A stretch of 64,000 bases of DNA from Polytrichum commune. Lineage: Eukaryota; Streptophyta; Polytrichopsida; Polytrichales; Polytrichaceae. This document shows positions 37,701 to 49,483 of this stretch, one piece after another. Numbering within the stretch: position 1 is the stretch's first letter; every line of letters begins with the position of its first letter. The notes beneath the pieces were generated by a model, which saw only the letters and a program-made list of their open reading frames with translations, did not search any database and had not been told where the DNA came from. A program made the position numbers and the translations under genes. The DNA is taken from NCBI GenBank assembly GCA_950295325.1, contig OX485807.1, positions 36,672,440 through 36,736,439 of the forward strand. The letters run 5' to 3'.

Positions 37701-40700
37701 TCCTCTATCAAGCACCACAAAATTCTAGGTCAGGGTCCAAATTGTTCTGAAACTCACTGTGCTTTGCCCATGTTTTCTTTAAATACCAAGTACTGAGTCG
37801 CCCTTTGCCGATTTGTATGAAGTGCACAACTATTGATGGTGAGCAGACATATATCTTAGCATTTTCAAATATGTTAGCACACTACTCTCAGAAATACAAC
37901 AATCCTATTATAAAAGTACTATGGAAAGATTTTAAAATCATCGATTGTGGAGTAATTGGAGAAAAATGGAGGATTACCCAAACCTTCTCTCGAAAGAGGA
38001 GACAACCAGAAAGAAAAACGTAAGGAAGTATCCAAAAGACACATGATACATGTAAGTGGGAGTTTTCACACCTGCATCTATCTTGGCACGGAGCTGCGTG
38101 ACATGCTCAGCTAATTTACTATCAGCTGGATCCAAGTTATGGGACTTCATAGCAAAGTCAAATGCTTCCTTGAATCTCCCAAGCTGCCAACATTCCAAGT
38201 TACATCCTTCAGCAACACATACTTGATATGTTTCCAGAATAAACTGCGTGTTCTGTTCATGTCATGCACTGACACATGCTAATTCAACAGAGGCATGATA
38301 GGAAATAACCCCAGGCCCTTTCTTAAGGTTTCAGACTCTACAGAAAGTAATTTATCAAGCATCCCTTCTGCAGGCACAAGTGTAGGTACAAGTTCTGTAA
38401 GCAGGTAGCCAAATCAGGGTCCTGAAGATTGGTTTCTGTTCCTAGGACTTCCTATACACCATGACATTCAAATACTTTATTAAAAAAAGGCTCCACAGCA
38501 TTCCAAGTAGGTCGTAAGTCCTGTACACCAAACGCTGATACTGTGCAAGTTGACTTCTCACAACTGTTGCACAATTGGTTCATGTGAAGATCTAGACTCT
38601 AACAAATATGTGGAGAATGAGACGGAGAGAACCTGTGACAGTGCCTCCGCCATACAGTGGTGAGCACGACTGGACATGGGGTTAATGTGGCGAGCATCAT
38701 TTGCATCCCGAAGTGCCATATGAACATCATTTTTCCACATGCGCTGCAAAGATACCCACCTCATTGTCATGCACCCTGAATGAAACTAAGCACTAAACAC
38801 ATAAATGCATGTAAGACCTATTCTGAGCCATTCAAGTCACACTCATCTATAACTCCAAGCCTTCTGACCATTCTTGGAAACTAAGCCTCATCTTGGAACT
38901 GCCAGATTCATCTTATGCTTGAAGCAATCATAAATATCAAATGATATCCAGGTTTAAACACGTAACTGCACCTAATATTATATTCTTGATGCATTGATGT
39001 ATATCACCAAACATTTTCTTACTTTTACAATGTAATTTATGAACGTTCATTTAAGTTCCTCTACAAAGTTCCAAGTTCCTTCACAGTTCATGATTTAACA
39101 ACAATTATTTGGGCTCAAACTCTCTTAGACTAGGATTTCACAAATGAAAGGGTGACAGAAAGTATCAACCACATGAGATGAATTGAAAACAATCTTTCAT
39201 ATGGGAGATGATTCATAAATTTTATATTTTCCTCAAACCATCACCGCTTAGGCCACTTTTTGTAAAAATAATGACTCCAATTCTGTAAGGTAGCTTTAAC
39301 TAGAACATACATTTCAAATAACAGGAGATTCTCAATGGAAAAACCAATATAAGCATTCATCCTAGGCAGGAGTAGGTACAACATATATTGAGGAATACTT
39401 GGAAACTCTCCACCTGCTCTCCCAATAAATCAAGAACTAGGGGTCCGAACCTTTAGTAATGCTGCAGCTCGCACACAAAGGCAATCATGGCGGAGCGAAC
39501 TGCCCACCACCAAGCCTCCAGCATCCAATACCTCCCCAGTTGCCTCAATTGAATAAGTGATATTCCCTCCTTCAAGGGCCAGTTTTGCTTCATCTAGTAG
39601 CTCCTTGCACTCTTGCAGCTGCAATAACAAACATTGTTAAGGTTTGAGGTACTAACATGAATAAATAGAACAGAACATACCACACACTTAATCAAAGCTA
39701 TGCACCCTCCTTACAATCTGGCAAAGTCAGAACACTTCTCCCTAGGAGGAAACCGTCTGTAGAACTGGCAAGGAAGTTCATAAATAGATACAACAATGAT
39801 TACTCAAAGTAAAACCCTTTCACGAGACAATCCATTTTTGTCAAGGTGGGATAGATATTGCAAATGGTACAAACCCATTTAGAGTCACGTCGGTAACCAT
39901 GCTTCACAACACCTTCAGAAGGTGGTGGATAATTGTTTGTCTCGTTCAAAGTTGGTGTGAGCAATGTTCTCTTCGGCAAATCACTTGCCATGTATGAAAC
40001 AGAATCCTCATTTCCTGCAGTGATGCTATGAGAATCAATGTTTGACTTGTGAAGCAAATAAGTATTCAAAACCTGCATCTTATTCTTACTGTCCCCTTTC
40101 CTCCTTTACATTAAGGCTTTGTTGGAACAAAATTTCCATATGAATTGCATGAAACAGCATGAGAATCCTTGTCGGAAAAATCTCTCATTTTGACCAATGA
40201 GCAGGAAACCTATGAATTAAGGCCAGATTCACCCAGCAAAGTGGAGGCTGAAGGAGCTCTAAGGATCCTCAGAGACTGTACAAGAGACCTCTTGTTCAAA
40301 ATGGAACTTATCCCTGGAAAGAACCAATTCATCTACATAAAAAAAGGCTAGACAGCCAAAGAATGAACTTAACATACATAATTGTAGCAGCCAATATGGT
40401 CAACAGGCGGTGTCATCATACAGAAATGTATAAGAAGAACCAAAGCTGGCAGATATATCATTCCATTTCACTTTGTTCCCTCACTTCAATACCGTTACTT
40501 CAACTTTTTGACGATGGTGGTGGTGTGCAAAATAACGAATCAACTCGACAAGTAGAGGGACTGCTTCACTTTAAGCAACCTTTATCCATTTCATTACAAA
40601 CAAATCAAGAGCATTCCTATGGAATATCTTAGATACATCTGGTCATAGATTATGATGGTATCTATTTTAGGAGTTTCTTACGAAGTGCCTCAAAATGAAT

Positions 40701-43700
40701 GGGCTTGCAACCAAGTTAAACTTCTAGATTAACAACTTCTATTGTGCTGTAATGGATGTAGAAATTAGACTACAATTGTAGGTAGATACTCTGCAAGTAA
40801 AATGCAAGATAAACCAAAAGTTGTTCCTTGCGTAGCATTGCTACCACTAGAACTAATGCAATTGCAATAGCCATATTCATGGGGAAAACTTCATCTGACC
40901 AAAGTTCAACAGTGAGAAACCCACCACAGTTTGTGTCCATGAGGTAAACATGCTCCCCACTGTAGCTCAACAGGACTTCCTGGCCGTTTGGACTGAAGGT
41001 CACGTGTGTCAAATGAAGTCCTGATCGGCTCTGCATTGTGGACAATGAGTGAGACTCTTTGTCTCATATGACCTGAACTACTGAAGTTCATAAGCAGTAG
41101 ATGACAAATAGACTTCAACAATTTGGAGCAATATTAGCCAGAAAGTGAACATATTACATATTCTGATAAATGTGCTGGACAAAAGTAGCTGACGGGCTCG
41201 GGGGGCTTGCAAGGCTGCCTGGCTGATGTAGGAGGAGGAAGCTTGCGCCGATCATACATACGAGCAAATGCATCACTGCAACACCAAGAAATCCAAGTCT
41301 ATTATCTAGATCCGATTGAATTTAACAAGCAGATTTTGTTTCCTTAGAATGGAAGTGGTCTCACATTTATTTCAGAATCACAGTGAACAATGAAATCCTG
41401 CAGATCAATGAAATCCCACAGATCTAATTGACAAATTCAAAGACTTCTATGACCTGATTGTGGCTCACACAAACAAACTATAAACAAACAAGCACTTTGA
41501 AAGAGACAGTCACCAAGACCTTCCATAAACTTAACCAAATTCGTTGAACTCTTTAACCTAATTGAACACAACCGATCATCATAAAAATCTGTCTATCTAC
41601 TAAATTTATTGTCATCACAATTAACTTCAAGGTGATAAAAGTGAAGCACTTCCTTTGTGGTCCTTGCCTTCTTCAGAATGATTGTAATCAACATTGTGGA
41701 TCAACTGGAAGCACATTGGACATAGAGACCTACCATTTTCTACAACCAATAATAGGGAAATTTCCATGTTGTATGCACCTTTTGAGTTGCAGGAACCAAC
41801 AGATCCAACATTGGTCGAATGTATTCCAATGTTAACCTACAGAAATACTCTAGAGGCCAGTCCATGCACAAAGTGACACAAAACATTTACCTGCCTCCAA
41901 TAAGCAGTAGGTGAGGTCGTGTAGGACTAAGAGCACAAGTTTTCAGGACCAAGCACTGCTTTGGAGGATCTGCCAATGATTTCTTTTGGCCACCTCGAAG
42001 GTCCACCTGTCCAAACAAAACCCGTCATATATGTCAGAACTCTTTGTGAAATCTAGACCTCAACAATTGAATTTGCATAGTCCGAGATCAGGGTAGTGGT
42101 GCCTTCACATGCTATAACCATTACTACTGACGAAGTCGTACAAAAATACTCACAAGGATATTTCGACAGTCTTGATCTGCAGTAGATGGACACAGAATGC
42201 CCTGCCGAAAATCATGCTGCCTAAGTGTACCATCTTCACTTGCACTCCACACCACATTTGGATTCCCATCTTCAACCTAAGCAACAAAGAATTGTTCATA
42301 ATGACAACAAATTTAGAAATTTTTAAATAATCAAAAACCACTTGCACAAATGAAGGCTAGATATCTATCACTTTTGGAGAAAGTAGCTAGACTTATGATA
42401 TGATATTATGCTCCCTAGGTAACAAATAAGGGGTAGCAAATAATAAGTGAATGAATGACAATGGCCCATACCACAGTTCTAGCAACTAAGCACAGGCTTA
42501 TCATGAGTACCTACAAGCAAACAAGGTACAAAGTATTTTCACCAGCAAAAGCCACAAATAATTCTCCTCACCGCCAACTTCTTCACCCGTCTTGTGTGGC
42601 AACTAAAAAGTGCTGTTTGCTCTAAATATGAACCCCTTCCAGAGGCTGATGACCTGCTAACCCGATGTACTCTGACCTGAAGAGAGACAAACATAGTTTC
42701 TCATGAACAGAACAGAGAAGAGCAAAATACACAATCGCCCTGTTGAAATAGAAATTGTAGCAAACCCTCACCCTACATTCAACCAACAAGCTTTTGTCCA
42801 AGGGAGCAAATCAGCATTTCCCACAATTTCCAATATTCATGTGCAGGAACTTGACCCTGATCAGATTAAGTGGACTACTTACTGAACCTGGATTTAGCAA
42901 TACACACGTCTGAAAAGGTAAAGACATGATTCTCATCCTATTCAGCTTGTGAATGTTCACTCTAAATGGCATTCCAGTATCTAATGCACTAAGTAGGTTC
43001 ATAATAGTACATCAATACCATTAGCACCTGATTACGATCCAAACACTTCAAGACCAAATAATTGATATATTTGCACAAACCAATTCTAGACTTCCAACTT
43101 CTTATTTCTATGACCTCACCAGCTACCAAATTCTGATAAGTAAGTTTCACAGCACAAAGAATGACCAAATCAGAAAAAGCATATTTGGTTCTAATAGTTC
43201 TCATTATTCCAGCACTCAAACATACCTCTGCATCACCTGCACCAGAAACTACAACATCGTCTCCGGTCTCGGGCATAAATTTTGTACAGAATATATTAGC
43301 AGAATGTCCAGTGTCAATACTATGGAGCAATTGTTGACTTCCATAGTCCCAGATTTTAACCTGCCAGTCCGAACCATTGTATAAAATCACTACTCATACA
43401 TGTGATGCTCTACACAACCAATGATGAAAATTTGAAGATGAAGTTTGGTAACAAGCATGTCAGCAAATCACACTGGTGCAAATGCATACATCTGTAGATG
43501 AGTAAATTAAAAGAGGCCATTTAGAATGAGGTATGTCACGGGACAACTCACAGAAACAAGAGCGATTGAACCTACAATGTAACCAATTCTTCACAATTTA
43601 CCAGAAGCAGCATAGTTCATTGATTTCTGCTTGAGTGTAAGAACAAACCCTAGTATCATCAGATCCTGATATAAGGAGTGAGCCTTTCGCATTCCAAGCA

Positions 43701-45630
43701 AGAGAATTAACACAACCCTCGTGACTCTGCACAACACACACATAATTCTTGATTTAGGCATCCATAGGCATCTACCAAGAAACCAATCTGTCCAATTCAA
43801 ATCAGAACTACAAAGATAGATAATTTTGCAACTGACACTTCTATATCATAATATACATGATGTACCTTCCACTTATTTCAATTAAGATTTAAAAGCACAT
43901 ACAATCCTTTGTGAAAAGCTACAGTTAATATAATGGGTACACCTCAGATGCGTACAGAGTTTAGAAACTCAATGTGGCCCTAAACTACCAAGACACCAAA
44001 CGACAATGTAGGTGAAATGATCACTTGGGGTAGGCAATGAGAGATTTCTTCCCAGACCTAATAAATTCTCTAGCCTCGTTCACACAATCTTGTCGGTATG
44101 CACGGAGGCAAAAATAAATAAATAAATTGCATGCAAAATTGCATGAAGCATATATTTAGGGATTACAAGATAACTGATTATCTTCAGCTTCAACATGTCC
44201 AAGACGAGATATTATGAGAAACAGTCATACCTCCAGAATCTTCTCAAGATCCAATCGCTGCACTAACGAAGAATGCATTTGCAATGCTCGCCTTGAATAT
44301 GGGAGCATGACTGGGTACGGCAGCTGTTCTCAACGCCCACATAAAAATTTCGAGAATCAGCTTGCTGTCAAATAGAGAAGAGGGAAAATATAACAACACT
44401 GCGCCTTCAGCTACTGATGACCCCACTGACGTGCGAAAAAAAAGTGATTCAAGGGAATATGAAGATAAGATTCCTATAAACTGTATCATGGTGTAAAACT
44501 TGAGAAAACTCCCAAAAGCATCATCAGCAGTCCATTGTGAGACAGTTCCAGGAATGCAGACAGGCTCAATGCAAATAGCTCGTTGTCTTTGCAGTCAAAC
44601 GAAATGTCTTACAAGTACAGATTCCTCAAATTAAATCTCAAGAGCAGTAACAATTCATGGACGTAACAATTCATGCACAGACGTGCCCCAAATGAACATC
44701 GCAAGACGTCCTAATTTGGAGCGATATGGTATCTAGCGTACTCGTTAGTGTAGTCCAACATACAACGACAACAAAGGCTTCACTGCATCAAGACGTCTTG
44801 ATCTCCTAAGCGAAACACAACATATTCGGACATTTACTACGAGCTGCACTCGAAACTGGCTCCCGTATTTTGCTTTTTAAGTGCAAGATGCAATAGCTGC
44901 TTTAGGATGTCTCCAAATCAGAATGAACAGATTCAACCAAAACTCTCTCAACTTCACTCTAGTAAAGAATGTACCCTACTCACCAGCATCCAGTACAGAA
45001 CTCGGCCAGTTCCTTCATTGAATAACCGGGTTCCTAATTACTGCAACTTTCACATATAGGTTACAAATAACGACGATAAGGTTCACGGCAGCACTGGCAT
45101 AAATGCAGGACATCATTCCAGGTTCCCTCATCGAGAAATTACCCACATCGAGGAGCTCCATCAACTTGCTGCTAAGCTTGGCGGATGAGTGTGAATAGAT
45201 AAAATGGCAAAACCAAAAAAGAAATCTACGTTTATTTGTGGCCTGCTCCGCTACACACACGTTGTTTAGGTGATGCATAGTCCCTCCAAAAACCGCAAGT
45301 TGTGAACCCTTGAGGATGTAGGGAACATAGAATAATGTAAAATAATACTAACGATAATAAGGAGATAATGTATGCGAATGCTATTGATTGAGCAGCAGGA
45401 TCCCATCCACGAATGCAACCATTTATGATGTATGCTCTGCCTCCTTCAACCTCCCCCTCTGATGACTTCCATCTTCGCCGTGCTAGAAAAGTTCATCCAA
45501 ATTCTGTAGCCTAATTGGTGCATTGGACGAGAGGGAGGAAACGAGCGATCGCACAAACCTGAGGGGAATTGAGCGATCGGCCGACGATGTGGCCGGACAA
45601 GTTGCCATCCGGGCTCGTGAACTTCTTCAT
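34788..45630 (-). CDS. ASG2: WD40-TPR protein, ASG2/WDTC1-like substrate adaptor of CUL4-DDB1 ligase, 19 exons
   Basis: The protein matches Arabidopsis ASG2 (animal WDTC1/ADP), a DDB1-CUL4 associated factor. Exons: 45630-45559, 44323-44231, 43726-43649, 43360-43226, 42676-42572, 42276-42154, 42006-41891, 41275-41158, 41030-40921, 40088-39875, 39618-39451, 38743-38633, 38183-38072, 37704-37364, 37090-37000, 36725-36630, 36310-36240, 35873-35749, 34869-34788. All are GT-AG with consistent phase and join to 786 residues (Arabidopsis about 757). WD40 repeats fill residues ~56-317, including HEGCVN, SGSDDTRVKIWD, SGAGDAE, WSASEDGTLRQHDFR (171-185, a DWD-box variant that would contact DDB1) and MYDRR (~247-251). 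TPR helices span ~389-519, an acidic linker ~562-583, and C-terminal WD repeats ~638-725 (SGSDDGRWFIW, HPFD...TSGIDNSIK). It ends HPFQCTQS, like the family. The first 35 residues are weakly conserved, so exon 1 and the start are less certain. Confidence 0.96.
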
Positions 45631-46025
45631 GCTTCTTCCGATATACTGCAGTCATAAAATTAAAAAATGGCACCAAAAGCCTCAATTCAAAATCCAAATC
45701 CTGCACAGCATCCACAACCTCATCCCTTCCCGAATTTCACACACCAAGCCTCCACTTCCACGCTGCTGGTCATAACTCCGGCCGATCCTCCTCCACTACT
45801 ACCAACCTTCCGGGCTAGGTCATCGTAGGTTGCGCTGCACCGCTTGCTTAATAATAAATAAACTTGTAGCAATTGCTTAACCATGTCGCCATTCCTCCCT
45901 CCGACGCCAAAGAGCAGAAGCTCGGCTCCCTCCCCCCCCCGCCCCGCAACTCCTCCTCCTCCTCTTCTCCAATTGAAGAAGAGTGAGAGAGGACGCGGCA
46001 AGCGATACGGAAGGAAGGCAACAAA

Positions 46026-46060
<35 letters not shown>

Positions 46061-46270
46061 TCCTCTCTCCTCCTCTCTCCCCCAAACTTGGAAGCGTAGA
46101 CGAAGAGAAAACAGCAACAAAACAACAACTCCAGCAAATCCCGACGACCATCCGTGCCTTCCTTCCTTCCATGCCCTTGCCAAGCGGACGGGCTGGGCTG
46201 GGCTGGCCTGGCGAGTCCTCAACGGAAGCAGCAGCGACGCACTATTTTCTTCCCCTCGTCCCACGCGCAG
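45631..46270 (-). promoter_or_regulatory. 5' leader of the ASG2-like gene with GA tract
   Basis: This GC-rich stretch lies between the proposed start codon and the TATA box. On the transcribed strand it carries a (GA)n tract (complement of CT at 46030-46057) and short upstream open frames. An acceptor-like CAG about 16 bases before the ATG suggests a leader intron. GA/CT tracts just downstream of plant transcription starts are common. The long open frames here come from the GC-rich, low-complexity composition and are not counted as genes. Confidence 0.55.
46030..46057. repeat. (CT)n microsatellite in the ASG2-like leader
   Basis: About fourteen CT units on the plus strand, hence GA in the transcript leader. 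Confidence 0.95.
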
Positions 46271-46286
46271 AAGCCCACGGCCGTCC

Positions 46287-46297
46287 GATATATAGAT
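46287..46297 (-). promoter_or_regulatory. TATA box of the ASG2-like gene
   Basis: On the minus strand, CTATATATC stands in a GC-rich context about 660 bases upstream of the ATG. Initiation would fall near 46260, just before the CT/GA-rich leader. Position and context fit a core promoter; there is no transcript evidence. Confidence 0.5.
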
Positions 46298-46774
46298 CAA
46301 CGGCGCATGAGCTGCCACGAGGGTCCGCAAGGTTCATTCCGCCAGGCTCCGGTTGAGTTACAGGGCGCCTGTTGTTTCTGCCCTTTGTGTACCACGTGTC
46401 AACCCGTACTGCGGCGATAGGTCCAACTAGGCCTAGTCTAGTCACTGCGTGCTCGCCATGGTGTCGCAGCAGCAGCCGCCTCCTCGATGGGGTTAAACAT
46501 CGAGGTCCGCAAAGCCTGCTCGCCCGGCGACACTCTTTGCAGATGGTGTGTAATAATACTACATTAAGGTAGATGGGTCTTAATAAATAGTTTGTTCTTA
46601 CCAGCGTCGCTTAACCCACTGCTCCTAGGCTATGGAACATGTGGTTAGTAAGTTAGATCAAGATGGTTAGCAAATCCAAATCAAAGCCGTCCCCAACTTC
46701 CTTGTAATTTTGGTAGCCCGTATGTGTATCTCGTTCATTATCAAAGTGAAGATTTGTGAGCTCATTAAATGGTC

Positions 46775-47017
46775 ATATGAACCTTACAGCGGGACACTAG
46801 TGTCCCAAATGAAACAAAGCCTCCTTGATGATTGGTTTTGTGGTTGTAAGTGATCCAAAACAGAAATCGACTTCGAACATCAGAGTGTGTACAAGACGTC
46901 AAGATAATCTCAACGCCGCTTTGATCGCCTTCAAATGACCATATTTGACGTCCACACGGGCTTTAAGGTTTAACCGGTGCATTATGGGACACTAGTGTCC
47001 CGCCATAAGGTTCATAT
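46775..47017. mobile_element. 243-bp MITE with a perfect 16-bp palindrome in each end
   Basis: About 34-bp inverted repeats read ATATGAACCTTA, two variable bases, then GCGGGACACTAGTGTCCC. The GGGACACTAGTGTCCC core is itself a perfect palindrome and is identical at both ends. Flanking TCATAT/ATATG blurs the target duplication. The superfamily is not assigned. Confidence 0.75.
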
Positions 47018-47308
47018 ATGTAGGTCTCCCCCCTCCCACCGATCATGTTAATTGTTAAACCTATACATTTGGTTATCATGTTTAAGCTTGAATGTTGATC
47101 TCTCAAACATATTTGTCAAGATCTGGCAAGAGAGTGATGCCACATTAACACAACTTCACCTTTTTCACACCTTGGACCCAAACCCTACTATAAACTCCTT
47201 GGGTCCAAAACTTTTGCTCTCAACCTATAGGGTCACTCTATTTTGGAGTTTCTTTGATCTTGGATCTTAGTGTAAACCCACTCTAAGCGCAACCCTCTAC
47301 AATAAGAA

Positions 47309-47475
47309 CATATGATTTAGCATGGCATTGAATTTGGGGTGTCATGTTAATTAGAGTGGTCTTCATGACTTGTCAAGTAGCATCAAGTTTCATGTGACAC
47401 CTTCTCTCGTTGCCACCCGGTGATTGAAAGACGATTAATGTGGGTTGATGATAATTAGTGTAGGTCACACTAGAT
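47309..47475. repeat. Unclassified dispersed repeat, copy 2
   Basis: Matches 32460-32625: TTAATTAGAGTGGTCTTCATGA, then CACCTTCTCTCGTTGCCAC, GACGATTAATGTGGGTTGAT and GTAGGTCACACTAGATCAGA. Confidence 0.58.
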
Positions 47476-47728
47476 CAGAATTTTTTTGTGTATTTTCCTT
47501 AAACGCGCTACTATGGAAGCATCCCCCAATTCTTATAGTAGAAAGAATTCTGTCCATAATATGTTGGAGTTATCTGTTCACAAAAATAAGTGAGAATTGA
47601 CCACTTCCAAATGTCATCCTCAAACAACCGATGAATAAGTTATGACCATCTAGTAATATGTGAACCATGTTGTTTCACTTGATGTGGGGAGCGCCATGAA
47701 TCTTTAGATAGAGAAACAACTAGGAACA

Positions 47729-48123
47729 CTACACTAAATATTATATTTGTGTCACCAATTCTAATTGTTTTGCTCAACACTAATTGTAAACCGCAGTATA
47801 GTGTCACCAACACTAAATGTTAACCCAATGTTATTTGTCATTCCTTGTAACTTTTTTTTGTTTTTGTCTTTTTTGGGGGGGGGGGATTACAAATTTACAG
47901 TGTTGCAATGATTGTCACTTACTAAGTGGTTTTTCATCCAACTCTCAATCATCCATGACAATGTTTCATCACAAGTTGATGACAAGGCGGGGTTTTTGCC
48001 AATGGATGAACTCATCCATCATCCATGACAATATTTGTTCACTTATTCATAAGAAGTGTCATCCGAAAAGTTATCATAGTGACATTAAATACCATATGAC
48101 ACTAAATATCATATTTAGTGTAG
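47729..48123. mobile_element. MITE, family T copy (CTACACTAAAT ends)
   Basis: Complete relative of the 55.9-kb element, 395 bp, with the same palindromic termini and interior. A poly-T/poly-G stretch near 47860-47886 expands the middle. It stands in the transposon cluster between the two genes. Confidence 0.8.
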
Positions 48124-48254
48124 CTCCAACATGAGCAAGCATGAATAAAAAGCATCTTTATTGGGCACACTATTACTCCCTTTCAGAGTTGAGTTTTATT
48201 CTAAGTATCAATTTGTCAAATTTCGGAAGGCCTCAATTGGAATCCCTATTGTAA

Positions 48255-48753
48255 GGGCCACTTCACACACGAGACTGAGAGCCCATGACCATTACACATC
48301 AAGCACTCTCATTGGTGGAAAAGGCAGAGTTGTTCCAAGTTCGCTTCATACTACGCTTGAGGGACCAACGGAGTATGTGAATGAAAGATGGATGCAAAGT
48401 CTACATGCATTCCTACATGTCATCGTATGGATCACGTTTTATGGTCACTTGGACTATTTACAGAAACCACCTCTTGGAGGTAGGTCTAACACAAAACATG
48501 GAGACCATGGTACTCCGAACATTCACAACCGTTGATTTATTTTATTTAATCATGTATGAGGACCCACATGGATAAAAATCCATTAAAATAGCATTTGGCT
48601 GAGGGCCCGGTTACATATGACTTCGCACTACACTTAAGGATATGTGACCACACTACATGATTTTGAAGGTGTCTTCAAACGGCCTTTGGAGACTTTCTTT
48701 TGGGCTCTCATAATTTCATGGCCATGGCTCTTGGCTCGTGTGTGAAGTGGCCC
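48255..48753. mobile_element. Harbinger-type MITE, family H copy (intact ends)
   Basis: 499 bp with inverted ends GGGCCACTTCACACACGAG and an exact TAA duplication on each side (48252-48254 and 48754-48756). This is the best-preserved member of the family. The termini share GGGCCA and, at the same spacing, CACAC with the full-length Harbinger that starts 280 bases downstream. Confidence 0.88.
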
Positions 48754-49032
48754 TAAGTTGCATTGCATCCCACACCCTCAATAGGACATCAAGTGAAATA
48801 CTATTAACGATTATCAATGCATTATTGCAGTTTTGGTATGCTATGTGTTCAAGTCAATTCAGACTCTCCAATTCTTTTGTTAAGTATGAATGTGGAAAGG
48901 GATTTTAATGGTCGTGCCGAATAGTTGTTATTGTAGTGCTTGGATTTTGAATATGGAGAGTTTGAGTTTGTTAAATGGTATGTTGGTATTATTTAAATTC
49001 ATGTCCCCACATCAACATGTGGTGGAGGGTTA

Positions 49033-49483
49033 GGGCCATGCCACACGACCGGCAGGAAAAACTAACAGGGAGCTGCGATTGGCCAAAACGAACCCCTAAT
49101 TACCACACAAGAGGACGTTTGAAGGGAGGCAACATGACGTGGCAAGGAATCTTTGTTAAGTGAACTACCAGGCGAGGTGCACTGGAAACCCGTGGATTGT
49201 GGGAGAAGCACCCCTAGGCCCACAGTCTTGGACCTTTTCCTCCAGGTCCAGCTACCCTCACAGAGCCGAGCCCTGCACCCTCCCTCGCGTGACATGTGTG
49301 AGCGCCTGCAGAACCTCCCCCTGCACTCTCGCCTCACGGAGCTCTCCGCGCACGCCATCCCGGCCGCCCTCCCTGCCACAACGCCTTCGCATCCTAGCTG
49401 CAATCACACCGTGCACCGATTTTTTTTTTGTCGCAACCCTCTCTCCTCTCCAAAATGTTGTTGGTTTCCTGGTTCTGAATTGC
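49033..49483. other. GC-rich 5' region of the Harbinger element
   Basis: This is the segment between the left TIR and the ORF1 start. It is markedly richer in G and C than its surroundings (49160-49430) and gives open frames on both strands that resemble nothing. I read it as the promoter/leader region of ORF1. Confidence 0.5.

Noticed and set aside
45720-46356. Open frames of 85-160 codons on both strands over the GA/CT tract
   Set aside because: They are produced by GC-rich, low-complexity leader sequence of the ASG2-like gene, with arginine/glutamate dipeptide runs and no family resemblance.
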